Source: Psychrobacter sp. UBA3480 (lineage in GTDB: Bacteria; Pseudomonadota; Gammaproteobacteria; Pseudomonadales; Moraxellaceae). Taken from it: 64,000 nt of DNA. Below, in pieces: positions 53,427-63,166 of the stretch (position 1 is the first letter of the stretch; each line of letters begins with the position of its first letter). The stretch is from positions 95,669 through 159,668 of the forward strand of contig NZ_DFQV01000017.1 in the NCBI RefSeq assembly GCF_002377945.1, given 5' to 3'. The translations under genes and the position numbers were made by a program. The notes below the pieces were generated by a model that was not told the origin of the DNA, did not search any database, and saw nothing but the letters and a program-made list of their open reading frames with translations.

Positions 53427-53885
53427 TCAGTTCACATCATCTGTAACGGTTGGTGCAGCGGCACGGAGCGTAGATAAATAAGCAATGATATCGGCACGCT
53501 CTTTCGCATCTGGCATCGGGTCAGACAGCATTTTAGAATCTGGCATGGCTTTTTGTGCATCTGCAATATATGGATCGAGTGTCTCTGCATCCCATACCCA
53601 ACCTGAATTTTCTAGCCCTTCGCTATAGGTATAGTCTTTTAACTCAGCAGCAGGCGCACCATATATATTCATTAATTGTGGGCCCTTTTTATTCAGACCT
53701 GCATTACGTTGATGGCATTGACCGCAAGCATCTTTATAAATTATCGAACCGTTGTCCGCATCTCCGTCGGTATATAAGGGCAGAGTCACAGGAGCACGGT
53801 GGTCAGGTGGCGTTTTCTCACAAGCTGCAAGCAACAAAACAGCAGCCAAAAGACTGCTCATTTGATATTTATTAATAAGTGTCAT
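53427..53885 (-). CDS. Mono-haem c-type cytochrome, lipoprotein
   Basis: A 152-residue class I cytochrome c with one haem motif CGQCH (Cys54, Cys57, His58) and a likely axial Met in AQKAMPDSKM or LSDPMPDAKE. The signal peptide ends in a lipobox LLAAC (Cys21), so it is anchored at the periplasmic face. The layout resembles the c552/c550-type electron carriers that take electrons from quinol oxidoreductases. The start is uncertain: ATGs at 53921, 53885 and 53861 are in frame without a strong ribosome binding site; 53885 gives the most normal signal peptide. Confidence 0.85.
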   Translation of the reverse strand: MTLINKYQMSSLLAAVLLLAACEKTPPDHRAPVTLPLYTDGDADNGSIIYKDACGQCHQRNAGLNKKGPQLMNIYGAPAAELKDYTYSEGLENSGWVWDAETLDPYIADAQKAMPDSKMLSDPMPDAKERADIIAYLSTLRAAAPTVTDDVN

Positions 53886-53949
53886 TTTTAGCAATCTTTG
53901 GTTGAGGAATATTATCGCCATGACATAAACGATATGACATATTGGCCCT

Positions 53950-56037
53950 TTAACTCGCTACCTTTATTGTGCTACTAGGCTCTTCTAAATAATACCCCTG
54001 CAAATAGCGTGCGCCTACACTCCAAGCAACCGACATCGTTGCTGCATCTTCGATATAAGGCATGAGCACGTCGACTTTGATATCATTAGTGCGCATGATA
54101 ATAGACTTGACCGTCTCTAAATTTTCTGCTGAACCAATGTCTTGAATATAACTACGTGCCAAGCGCACCATATCAGGTTGGACAAAATTGGCAATTTCAA
54201 TAGATTTGGCAGACGAGCCAAAGTTATTGACACCGATTTGACAATTAACATCGTTGAGCGCGGAAAATTGGGATTTGGCGACGGTTAAATGATCAGAGAT
54301 ATCTATTTCATTGAACTGTAGTGTTAATACACCAGCTGTACCACCTACTGCCTTTATCAATTGACTGGCAACAATCGGCAATTTTTTATCAACTAATGAA
54401 GCACTGGTTAACTGTACTAACAATCTGGCTTCAGGATGCACTTTACGTACGTCATTAATTTTTTTGCAGGCATTGATAAGTACCCATCGATCGATCTTTT
54501 CTAATAGTTGATGCGTTTTAGCCACTGCCATAAACTGATCAGGGGTCAATACAGTATTGTCCGCATCGGACAATGGTAGCCTTAGATACACTTCAAAGAA
54601 ATCGCTACGATCGTTGTTGATATCGTATATTGATTGGAATGATAGCTCAAAGCGGTTGTTAGTAATGGCATCAACCAACGATTCGGCAAGTGCATGATCG
54701 TCACTATTAGCATGTTCGCTTGGATCATATATATGATAAGATCCACCGCTATTAGAAGTTTCTACCATGATTTGACTCATAGCATCCATAGCACGTTCTA
54801 GTATGACAGTAGGCTCTGCTGTGTTCTTTTCAATTTTGACAATAGCAGTGCTAACCGTTGTATTCGTCGTACGTTTATCTACCTCGATAAACATATCCTT
54901 AATAGAGGAACCGATATGCACAGCCAGTTCTTCAAGTTCACTTGCAGTCTTATTTTTGACAAGTATCGTAAACGCGGTATCACTAAAACGGCTCACATGA
55001 CCATCAGGTACTAGCTCATCTAACGTATAGGCAACTTGTTTGACAGTCGTATCTATTCCTTGTAGACCTAAGCTACTTCTTATTCTACCTACATTGTCAA
55101 GCTGCACATATAGCAGTGCTGCTGTCAACAACCCTTGTACTGCCTGCTGATGTATTATTGCCATCTGCTCTTCAAAACCGCGACGATTATCAAGGCCTGT
55201 TAAATTGTCTTTGCGCTCAGCGGCAGCCAAGCGTTTAGCTACCTCTGCACTATTATTACTATTTTGTTGAATAATAATCTGAGTGACTGGCTCACCTTCT
55301 AATGTTGCCGATGCCAATTGTAACTTTGCTTCAAAAGTGCTGCCATCTGTCCGCACACTTTCAAAATTAAACTCAACGTCTTGGCGATTGCCTTTGTCAA
55401 ACTGACGTAAAAACTGTTTAAATCCTTTGACACTATCACCACCCGAAATCAGATCAATAATAGGCACGCCTACCGCTTCATTCATTGATTTGAAACCGAA
55501 TAATTGGAGATAGGGATCATTAGCAAAGATATGAATCCCTTCATCAATATAAGCAACCGCGCTCTTGGAGTTCTTAATCAGCACATTAGCACGTTGTTCT
55601 GCTTCAGACAGTACTTGACGTAAAGTTTTTAGCTCACGACGACTGCGCAAACTACTATGCTGTAGACAAATAGCCATGACGACAGGCATTTCTTGATCGA
55701 TGGTGAGCGCTTTGACCATTGTGCCACTAATAACAGTAGGTAGTCCTTCCTCATTACAAGCTGTCGTCGCTATCTCTTCGTTCACTAGACAAATCATCGG
55801 CAGATCAATACTTTGCTCTTGTACTAGGCTCACTACATCCGTAAAGCTCATATCATAAGCCTTACCAAATACCAAGATATCCCACGGTTGGCGTAAGAGT
55901 TTCAATAGCTCTTCTTTATCGTCCAAAAACCCTAAATTTACATTATCGTAATAAGGACTCAATAACTGCACAAGACGTTCAGCGTAGAGCTGATCATCAT
56001 TGATTACCAATAAATTCAAAAGAGATTGAGAGCGCAT
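53950..56037 (-). CDS. fimX: FimX-like REC-PAS-GGDEF-EAL protein with degenerate active sites
   Basis: A 695-residue c-di-GMP signalling protein, close to the 691 residues of P. aeruginosa FimX. Order: receiver-like domain (about 8-125), PAS (about 155-265), GGDEF (about 280-440), EAL (about 455-690). The GGDEF motif is replaced by FSDTAF (in SRFSDTAFTIL, near 350) and EAL by EVY (in FFEVYLRLP, near 480); the late catalytic Glu and Asp-Asp regions are also altered (DMVRLARS, MPYIEDAATMS). It should therefore bind rather than make or break c-di-GMP. FimX controls type IV pilus assembly; that role is inferred here. Confidence 0.8.
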   Translation of the reverse strand: MRSQSLLNLLVINDDQLYAERLVQLLSPYYDNVNLGFLDDKEELLKLLRQPWDILVFGKAYDMSFTDVVSLVQEQSIDLPMICLVNEEIATTACNEEGLPTVISGTMVKALTIDQEMPVVMAICLQHSSLRSRRELKTLRQVLSEAEQRANVLIKNSKSAVAYIDEGIHIFANDPYLQLFGFKSMNEAVGVPIIDLISGGDSVKGFKQFLRQFDKGNRQDVEFNFESVRTDGSTFEAKLQLASATLEGEPVTQIIIQQNSNNSAEVAKRLAAAERKDNLTGLDNRRGFEEQMAIIHQQAVQGLLTAALLYVQLDNVGRIRSSLGLQGIDTTVKQVAYTLDELVPDGHVSRFSDTAFTILVKNKTASELEELAVHIGSSIKDMFIEVDKRTTNTTVSTAIVKIEKNTAEPTVILERAMDAMSQIMVETSNSGGSYHIYDPSEHANSDDHALAESLVDAITNNRFELSFQSIYDINNDRSDFFEVYLRLPLSDADNTVLTPDQFMAVAKTHQLLEKIDRWVLINACKKINDVRKVHPEARLLVQLTSASLVDKKLPIVASQLIKAVGGTAGVLTLQFNEIDISDHLTVAKSQFSALNDVNCQIGVNNFGSSAKSIEIANFVQPDMVRLARSYIQDIGSAENLETVKSIIMRTNDIKVDVLMPYIEDAATMSVAWSVGARYLQGYYLEEPSSTIKVAS

Positions 56038-56347
56038 AGGGAGCCTTTTAATCGTATTTTTATCTTGATACCTTACACCTTTCCTTCAGACTAGCCTAAC
56101 ATGAAAGAAGCACTAGGATGAAGTTCAGAAAATCTTATCGTATTGACTGAGTTTTTGGTTTAGGTTGTTTTTTTATTGTTAGGGGTATCATAGAAGTCAG
56201 AGTAACAACATCCGTCATTATAGACAATAATTCAGCCCGCTGCAGATTAACTTATGCCCCTTGTTGTCCACTATATTTTTGTTAAAAACCTGTATGGCTT
56301 CGCTGCTACCAACCTATCTATCTGCGTTTTGGGAACAAAGGTAAGGC
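56038..56347. other. 310-bp intergenic stretch
   Basis: AT-rich region between two minus-strand genes, containing the presumed promoter of the FimX-like gene. No repeat copy, hairpin of note or ORF was seen. Confidence 0.5.
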
Positions 56348-58105
56348 CTAGAGTTGCGCTACCTCATATTGACTAAACTCATCAGTCATCATCAGCCTAC
56401 GCCCTAATCGTAAAGAGGTTTGTTTATTGCCGATACGCATGACGACTCTATCATCAATTTGAAAATAAGAAGGTGGCACTATCAACGTGCCAGTAGTGTT
56501 CAGCTTTTCATCTTTTCCAAGGATAAATGCTGGTACAAAATGGCGGCTTCTCGTTTTGCTGCCCTCCAAACGTAACCCACACGCTACAAGCTTATGTCCG
56601 AGTACCTGCCATTCTACTTCTAGATTTTTGGTATCTAGGTTGAGCCAGCGTACCACGCCTATTGACCAGTCAGGTTGAACCGTGTCAACAGAGCGGCAGA
56701 TTAGAAGCAAATTCATGATATGTAAGGGCTTTGGTGCCGTTGTAGAAAAGTCAGGGTCAGCTTTTTCTACACTGAGCCCACCTTTATTGAGAACAGCTTC
56801 ATCAATAGAATCCTTATCTAGCTCACTATCTTTCGGTAACAGATGCAGTGTGCGATATGGTGAAAAATTGTCATGATCATCAAACAACTCTATGGTTGCA
56901 CTGTCGTAAACGCGTCTTTTGTCGAATGTATTGTATAAAGGGCGCTCTTCTTCTCTCAGATCTTTTATAGAAATTAGGTTAGCAAAGCTTTGTGAATGAC
57001 TAGCATGATAGTGTATATCGCTGAAGTTAGTAATTAGTTTCGCATGCTGGGTGGTACTATATTTGGTTGGCAAGGTTAGTGGCGGCTGTAAGTAACGATA
57101 GCTAATAGTCATTGAAATAGTATTGAGTAAACTATACTCTACTCCTACACCACCTTCTTCTATAAAAGCTTGCTTACGTGAATTGAAATATAGAACCATC
57201 GGCGTAAGCTCTATAAATAGACAATCATGACGATCTTCATACGGATTAATATTAGAGTTGGCAGTTAAATAACTGGGTGGGCTATTACTATGAAGATCAA
57301 CAAAAACCCGTGTCTCAGTGGTTGGCTCCATTGTTGCAACCATATACTTAGCCCACTCAGGCAGTAATCGTTGTACCAGTAAGATTGTGGGGCGTCTCAT
57401 AGCACGCACGTTCAATAAATGTTGTAAACAGATTTGGCAATATAATTGATGGATATTATTTGCCTGATGTGTGGCAGTATGTATGCTCAGGTCAATATCA
57501 GTCACTTTTTGCTCATGCGCTAAATAGTACAACTGATTGATTCTAGACCATAGGTAATTTGATGGCTTTCGATAACATAGCGCCTCTTCACCTAATAGTT
57601 TTTGGTATCTTAATAGTGACTGATACGTCGCAATAGCGAGTGTGCTAGAAGGCTTTTTCTCAGTACTAAAATAGCGCTGCCAACCTTTGCTAGAAGAAAA
57701 CTTCAACGGATCATTTGAAGATAAAACTTCACGACGTATAACTCTATCGTAGACCATAATAATCAAATAATGTAGTGATTGTATTTGAGCAACACACAAC
57801 ATTTGAGACTGATTAAGCGCACCTGTCTCATATATATAATGCTGCCTCAGAGTCGCTATCAATCGATCTGAAGCATCGACTACTGTAGCCGTAAGTTTAA
57901 GGCGTTGTTGGTCATCTATATTGGCTTCACGTAGTACTATTAGTACACTTTCTAGATGTTCTGCTTGCTGCTCCTGAGTTTGTGAAGGTAGCGTTGTCAA
58001 TAGCTTGAGTAAGTATCGCTCTTGACCGTTTACTGAACGATTTGATGACAGAGGTAGTGGCGCTGTAGAATTTAAATGCTCTTGAAACATTGATAACGTT
58101 ATCAT
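56348..58105 (-). CDS. Large cytoplasmic protein of unknown function next to fimX
   Basis: A 585-residue protein with no signal peptide or membrane helix. The first 270 residues are helical (for example QRLKLTATVVDASDRLIATL and HQLYCQICLQHLLNVRAMRR). The C-terminal 150 residues look strand-rich and barrel-like: WSIGVVRWLNLDTKNLEVEW, HKLVACGLRLEG, TLIVPPSYFQIDDRVVMRIG and LGRRLMMTDEFSQYEV. This could be a divergent PilZ-like or similar beta-barrel, which would suit a partner of the FimX-like protein, but the RxxxR and DxSxxG motifs are not seen. No family is firmly recognised. Start at 58105 or 58090 is open. Confidence 0.7.
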   Translation of the reverse strand: MITLSMFQEHLNSTAPLPLSSNRSVNGQERYLLKLLTTLPSQTQEQQAEHLESVLIVLREANIDDQQRLKLTATVVDASDRLIATLRQHYIYETGALNQSQMLCVAQIQSLHYLIIMVYDRVIRREVLSSNDPLKFSSSKGWQRYFSTEKKPSSTLAIATYQSLLRYQKLLGEEALCYRKPSNYLWSRINQLYYLAHEQKVTDIDLSIHTATHQANNIHQLYCQICLQHLLNVRAMRRPTILLVQRLLPEWAKYMVATMEPTTETRVFVDLHSNSPPSYLTANSNINPYEDRHDCLFIELTPMVLYFNSRKQAFIEEGGVGVEYSLLNTISMTISYRYLQPPLTLPTKYSTTQHAKLITNFSDIHYHASHSQSFANLISIKDLREEERPLYNTFDKRRVYDSATIELFDDHDNFSPYRTLHLLPKDSELDKDSIDEAVLNKGGLSVEKADPDFSTTAPKPLHIMNLLLICRSVDTVQPDWSIGVVRWLNLDTKNLEVEWQVLGHKLVACGLRLEGSKTRSRHFVPAFILGKDEKLNTTGTLIVPPSYFQIDDRVVMRIGNKQTSLRLGRRLMMTDEFSQYEVAQL

Positions 58106-58473
58106 CAGTATCTTTACTCTCTATTAGTCACTCTGAAGCAATCAGTAATATGCAGCAGTACAAATACATGTATGGCATAAAAAATGTTTGTTAAGCTCGA
58201 CTATAGAAAAGTGATGATATCTATTTATTGTGAGCCTAAATCTAGCAGTACGCTCTGACAATACCTATATACTGGCAAAGTTTTGTATTTAACGTTATAT
58301 GCTTTTTAGGTAGATTACATACTGACAGTTTATATTCTGTTCCAATCATATATCTATTTATACTTATAAAAAAGCATAAATCCTAGATTTTAGTTTCTAA
58401 AGATACTATCCGCATCTTTTTTAAGAGCCACTCTTTGTTTACTAATTCTCCTAAATTGATATAGTGCCCTACA
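58106..58473. other. 368-bp intergenic stretch
   Basis: AT-rich DNA between two minus-strand genes. It should hold the promoter of the 585-residue protein gene. No repeat copy, RNA gene or ORF with a credible start was seen. Confidence 0.5.
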
Positions 58474-59481
58474 TTAGCCATTGCTGTAAATATCAATCGG
58501 CACTTTAAAAGGTTTATTAGGTAACTCTCTGACCAACTTAGGAACAAGATAACCTGGCAATGATGCTAGCAATGACCAATAAAGCTCAATCGCTGCTTGC
58601 TCACTACTATCGAAATGCGCCGCACCAGCCACTTTGTCCAACACATGTAAATAATATGGTAGCACGCCAGAAGTAAACAAACGCTGACTAAGCTGCACTT
58701 GCCCTTCAAGAGTATCGTTGATACCTTTTAACAACACGGCTTGGTTTAATAGCGTAATTCCAGCTGCTCTAACACGTTGCAAATGCTCAGCGGTTGGCGC
58801 ATCTAGCTCATTGGCATGATTACAATGAATCACCATGACAATATGACAGCGACTTTGAGATAACCTCTCTAACAATGCAGCGTCCAAGCGTGCGGGTATC
58901 ACCAATGGCAAACGCGTATGCAGCCGAATGGTAGTAATCTGCGGAAGAGACTCCAAAGTATCTAACCATGCAAACAATCGTCTATTGGTCACATTTAGTG
59001 GGTCACCACCACTCAAAATCACCTCATTGATCTCAGGATTTGCATTAATATAGTTGATGATATTTTCTTTTGCATCAGCAGTCGGCATATTGGCACTATA
59101 GTCAAAATGCTGACGAAAGCAGTAACGGCAATGAATAGCGCACGCGCCTGTAATCGTTAACAATACTCTTGACTGATATTTATGGAGCAAGCCTTTCACA
59201 GGGTTTTGAGTGTTTTCGCTTAGCGGATCTGCCACGTACCCTGTGACGTTGATTTGCTCTTGCTGGTCTGGCAACACTTGTTTAAGCAGGGGATCATTAC
59301 GGTCGCCAATAGCCATTTTTGCCACAAAGCCACGCGGCACACGCAGTTCAAAATGCTTAGGTACGTAAACTTCTGCACGCATTGATTCAAGCTGTAGGAT
59401 ACTTAATAGCTCATCAACAGATGTAATAGCTTCCGATAATTGCGTTTGCCAGTTTTTTTGTGTGATTAAATGGTTTATCAT
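58474..59481 (-). CDS. epmB: EF-P beta-lysylation radical-SAM enzyme
   Basis: Lysine 2,3-aminomutase-type radical-SAM enzyme of 335 residues that makes (R)-beta-lysine for attachment to EF-P by EpmA. The iron-sulphur motif CAIHCRYCFRQHF (CxxxCxxC, near residue 116-123) is followed by EVILSGGDPLNVTNRRLF, RLHTRLPLVIPARL and the PLP-binding region YYLHVLDKVAGAAHF. It is divergent from efp across 160 bp, a typical arrangement that supports the assignment over a catabolic aminomutase. epmA is not in the window. Confidence 0.93.
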   Translation of the reverse strand: MINHLITQKNWQTQLSEAITSVDELLSILQLESMRAEVYVPKHFELRVPRGFVAKMAIGDRNDPLLKQVLPDQQEQINVTGYVADPLSENTQNPVKGLLHKYQSRVLLTITGACAIHCRYCFRQHFDYSANMPTADAKENIINYINANPEINEVILSGGDPLNVTNRRLFAWLDTLESLPQITTIRLHTRLPLVIPARLDAALLERLSQSRCHIVMVIHCNHANELDAPTAEHLQRVRAAGITLLNQAVLLKGINDTLEGQVQLSQRLFTSGVLPYYLHVLDKVAGAAHFDSSEQAAIELYWSLLASLPGYLVPKLVRELPNKPFKVPIDIYSNG

Positions 59482-59641
59482 GACAGCCTATTACCTGTGC
59501 CCAAAATCCGATATTATACGCCCTTAGTGTCTAGCCTATCAAAGTATCCTCGTTAATCCGTAAATACTTGGCATAACAGAAAATTTTGGTACAGTCAGCC
59601 CTATGTCTTACTATTATATTTACAACCCCTAGGAGTTTCTT

Positions 59642-60214
59642 GTGGCAAGTTTTTCTACTAATGAATTTAAAGCTGGTCTAAAAGTGATGCTTGATGGCAA
59701 CCCTTGTGCCATTCTTGAAAACGAGTTTGTTAAGCCTGGTAAAGGTCAAGCCTTTAACCGTGTTAAGTTGCGCAATCTTCGTAGTGGCAAAGTACTGGAA
59801 CAAACTTTCAAATCAGGTGACAGCTTAGAAGCTGCTGATGTGATGGATACTGAAATGAACTATCTATACAACGATGGCGAGTTTTGGCATTTTATGCATC
59901 CTGAGAGCTTTGAGCAGATTCAAGCGGACAAAAACGCAATGAGTGACTCAATCAAGTGGTTAAAAGAAAACAGCAATGCTCTATGTACCATTACGTTATT
60001 TAATGGCGCTCCTCTGTCAGTCACGCCGCCTAACTTCGTTGAGTTAGAAATTGTAGAAACAGATCCTGGCGTACGTGGTGATACTTCAGGCGGTGGAGGT
60101 AAACCTGCTAAATTAGAGACAGGTGCCGTTGTACGTGTACCATTATTTGTGCAACAAGGGGAAGTGGTACGTGTCGATACGCGTACTGGCGACTACCAAA
60201 CTCGCGTAAACTAA
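59642..60214 (+). CDS. efp: Translation elongation factor P
   Basis: Three-barrel protein of 190 residues that relieves ribosome stalling at polyproline. Domain I carries the modifiable Lys34 in [10 protein letters not shown], the site of beta-lysylation by EpmA/EpmB; domains II and III follow, ending [14 protein letters not shown]. The start codon is GTG, preceded by AGGAG; no ATG lies in a suitable place. It is divergent from epmB and has its own terminator. Confidence 0.97.
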   Translation: MASFSTNEFKAGLKVMLDGNPCAILENEFVKPGKGQAFNRVKLRNLRSGKVLEQTFKSGDSLEAADVMDTEMNYLYNDGEFWHFMHPESFEQIQADKNAMSDSIKWLKENSNALCTITLFNGAPLSVTPPNFVELEIVETDPGVRGDTSGGGGKPAKLETGAVVRVPLFVQQGEVVRVDTRTGDYQTRVN

Positions 60215-60268
60215 TATCGCTCTAAACATGACTGGTAGTTGATATTTACTAATACCTCTATCATCAAG

Positions 60269-60307
60269 AAAAAAGCTTAACCACCATATAGGCGGTTAAG
60301 CTTTTTT
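60269..60307 (+). terminator. Terminator after efp
   Basis: A-run, AGCTTAACCACC, loop ATATA, GGCGGTTAAGCT, T7, with one mismatch in the stem. A-run and T-run on both sides allow use in both directions for the convergent kinase gene. Confidence 0.85.
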
Positions 60308-60372
60308 TATATTTATCAATCATAGTTTTATCGAAATGCTAATCAATAGTGCTAACAATAATATCTAGTAAG

Positions 60373-62175
60373 TTACTCCTCCTCCAATGATTGCTTCTGT
60401 ATCAGCCAATACTGTACTAAGGCATTTAGCTGCTCTTGCTTAAAAGGTTTGGTACAATAGTCCTGCATACCAACTTTTAGATATTTCTCACGCTCGCCGT
60501 CCATTGCATTTGCAGTCAGGGCAATAATAGGCGGTAGTACTCGGGGATCATATAATTCATGCAATTTAATAGTTGCCTGCACCCCATCCATAATCGGCAT
60601 ATGATGATCCATCAATATCACATCATAACGGTCCGGGAATAAAGCGAAAGCCTCAATTGCTTGCTGACCATCCGTAACATGGGTAACGGTATGACCACTG
60701 CTGGTTAGTGATTTTTTGGCTATGATCGCATTGACAGCATCATCTTCGACCAACAATATATGACCAGACCGCTCATGCGTAGGTTCAATCATGGTCGTAT
60801 CGTTAGAGTCTTGCCATGTCTCATACTTGTCTTCATCAATAGTAGTCAACGGTAATAAAACACTAAATGTCGTACCAACCCCTACTTCACTATTTACGTA
60901 AATGTGACCACCCATCAAATCGACTAGGGACTTACAAACAGACAGTCCAAGTCCAGTACCACCGTAAATACGATGGGTAAACTTATTTGCTTGATCGTAA
61001 GCGTCAAATATCGCCTCTAACGACTCTTCTTTGATACCAACACCAGTATCTTTCACTTCTATACACAAAGTCATGTTCTGACCGTTTTTATCGCACTCTA
61101 TTTTGCTCGCTTCTTTTTCTTGACTCGTACTCACGAATTTTTCGTCAATGTTATTTGGACAGTAGCAATTGTCCATATGTTTAACATCGATACTTACTTG
61201 ACCACCTTCACGCGTGAATTTAATCGCGTTATTGACCAAGTTTGCAATAATCTGTTTTAGACGTACAGGATCACCGTTTACATAAGGTGATAGTGTTTCA
61301 GTATAGTGATAATCTAAGGTTACGCCTCTTTGACGTGCCTTAATCGCAAATAAACTGACGACTTCATTGCATAAACTAGATAAATTCAATGGAATAGAGT
61401 CAATCGTCATTTTTCCAGACTCAACCTTCGATAAGTCTAAAATCCCATTAATAATGACCATCAAATGTTCATTAGAAACTTTAATGTTATCAACATAGTC
61501 ACGCTGTTCGCTACTGAGTTCGGTATCGCCTAACATCTCTACCATACCGATAATACCGTTCATCGGTGTGCGAATCTCATGACTCATATTGGCCAAAAAG
61601 CTCGATTTCATCTCATTAGCACGCTTAGCATCACGTTGTTTATCTTGTAATTTCAACGCATCTGCGGCCATCATTGCAAACTGCGCCAATATCTTTTCTT
61701 GTTGACTGCTAAAACTCTGATGTGGCTCAGTATCCATAAGGCATAAGGTGCCTAGACGATACCTTTTGTTGTCTTCATTCAAGATAATAGGTGCACCAAC
61801 ATAAAATCGTAAATATGGAGCACCTGTGACCATGGGACTTTGGCTAAAACGGCTATCCTTAAAGGTGTCTAGCACGATTAATACATCATCAGACAGTATC
61901 GTATAATTACAAAAAGCCGTGTTACGTGGTCCTTTACTTACAGCCTCATCTTCACTACCAAATTGGCAGGCTGGCTTTAAATATTGAGTTTCCTCATCCA
62001 TAAAAGTGATCGTGACTACAGGCACATCAAAAAACAGCTTTACGAGTTCAACAAGCCGATCAAACGCAGGCTCCTCATCTTCATTGAGTACCTGATATTT
62101 CTTTAGCTTGTTGATACGCTCTATTTCATCTACCGCGACAGGGTAGCTCTGCTGAGGTGAGTTAGATATAGACAA
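60373..62175 (-). CDS. Hybrid sensor histidine kinase (GAF-HisKA-HATPase-REC)
   Basis: A 600-residue cytoplasmic kinase without membrane helices. The GAF domain covers about 25-170, the HisKA domain has the phospho-acceptor His near 198 in [18 protein letters not shown], the ATPase domain has N-box [24 protein letters not shown] and [12 protein letters not shown], and a receiver domain has [19 protein letters not shown], phospho-acceptor Asp near 521 in [13 protein letters not shown], and [10 protein letters not shown]. The signal and the downstream phosphotransfer partner are unknown; no Hpt domain is seen. GAF resembles those in other stand-alone cytosolic hybrid kinases. Confidence 0.93.
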   Translation of the reverse strand: MSISNSPQQSYPVAVDEIERINKLKKYQVLNEDEEPAFDRLVELVKLFFDVPVVTITFMDEETQYLKPACQFGSEDEAVSKGPRNTAFCNYTILSDDVLIVLDTFKDSRFSQSPMVTGAPYLRFYVGAPIILNEDNKRYRLGTLCLMDTEPHQSFSSQQEKILAQFAMMAADALKLQDKQRDAKRANEMKSSFLANMSHEIRTPMNGIIGMVEMLGDTELSSEQRDYVDNIKVSNEHLMVIINGILDLSKVESGKMTIDSIPLNLSSLCNEVVSLFAIKARQRGVTLDYHYTETLSPYVNGDPVRLKQIIANLVNNAIKFTREGGQVSIDVKHMDNCYCPNNIDEKFVSTSQEKEASKIECDKNGQNMTLCIEVKDTGVGIKEESLEAIFDAYDQANKFTHRIYGGTGLGLSVCKSLVDLMGGHIYVNSEVGVGTTFSVLLPLTTIDEDKYETWQDSNDTTMIEPTHERSGHILLVEDDAVNAIIAKKSLTSSGHTVTHVTDGQQAIEAFALFPDRYDVILMDHHMPIMDGVQATIKLHELYDPRVLPPIIALTANAMDGEREKYLKVGMQDYCTKPFKQEQLNALVQYWLIQKQSLEEE

Positions 62176-62205
62176 GGTAAACTCCGTTAAATAATATCAG
62201 ACGTA

Positions 62206-63066
62206 TTAGTTACGACTCGTCTGTCTTATTAATAATTGTAATGCTTCACTCACCATAATCATCGCCACCACCGACGTAACGACCACTGCTGAGCCATAAC
62301 CACCACACTGTAAACCGCCTGTTTGACAGCTTTTATCTACAATTGGCGGCTCTGTCGAATAGACACATTTAATGCCAAATTTTTCTTTTAAAGCACTATT
62401 AATGCCTTTCTCGTGGCGTAACTTGTTGCGTAACTTTGCAAGTAGTGGGTCTTGATAACAATCACGCAAATCACTTACTCTAATCTGACTTGGATCTATC
62501 TTACCACCTGCACCGCCTGCACAGACCAACTTTAGTTTATTAAAACGACAGTGTAAAGCGATTGCTAGTTTCGCATTCATATCGTCTACACAGTCTAAAA
62601 TAACAATCGGTTTACCTTGAGTATTGGCAAATTTGACTGCTTCACGACTTGGTAGAAGTGTGGCGACATTATCTACTGTCAAAAAATCATCGACTAAATT
62701 TAAGGTTACTGTGGGATTAATCTCTCTAATACGAGTTGCCATTGCTTCAATTTTACTTTGACCAAATGTGCTGTCCAATGCAGGCAATTGGCGATTGACA
62801 TTAGACGCAACCAATACATCCAAATCAATCAACGTAATCGTTCCCACTGCTGTCCGAGCCAGTGCCTCTGCTGCCCAAGAGCCCACCCCTCCTACACCAA
62901 TAATGTAGACATGAGCTGCCGAAAAAGTATCAACCGCAGAGGTACCATATAGTGTCCGTGTACCTTGAAAACGACGATCGTACTGCTCATCTTGTTGGCG
63001 CGATTCGTCTTGTGCAAGACTGTCTGCGACGGATTCTGGTTGTTCAAATTGTCGCGTGTCACTCAT
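62206..63066 (-). CDS. tcdA: tRNA threonylcarbamoyladenosine dehydratase
   Basis: E1-like enzyme of 286 residues (YgdL/CsdL) that cyclises t6A37 of tRNA to ct6A using ATP. The ATP-binding region is YIIGVGGVGSWAAEALARTA with LIDLDVLVASNVNRQ, followed by VILDCVDDMNAKLALA-like VDDMNAKLAIALHCRF, CAGGAGGKIDPSQIRV and the C-terminal Cys region SCQTGGLQCGGYGSA. A Gln/Asp/Ser-rich N-terminal extension of about 35 residues precedes the domain. It lies 30 bp upstream of the kinase gene on the same strand. Confidence 0.9.
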   Translation of the reverse strand: MSDTRQFEQPESVADSLAQDESRQQDEQYDRRFQGTRTLYGTSAVDTFSAAHVYIIGVGGVGSWAAEALARTAVGTITLIDLDVLVASNVNRQLPALDSTFGQSKIEAMATRIREINPTVTLNLVDDFLTVDNVATLLPSREAVKFANTQGKPIVILDCVDDMNAKLAIALHCRFNKLKLVCAGGAGGKIDPSQIRVSDLRDCYQDPLLAKLRNKLRHEKGINSALKEKFGIKCVYSTEPPIVDKSCQTGGLQCGGYGSAVVVTSVVAMIMVSEALQLLIRQTSRN

Positions 63067-63166
63067 AACAGATCAAATTCTCTTTTCAAATATTTTGGTT
63101 ATCATTTATTTGGCTAGTACTTCTTAGCTTCTAATTACAACGATGCTTTTCTTATAAATGGCATCA

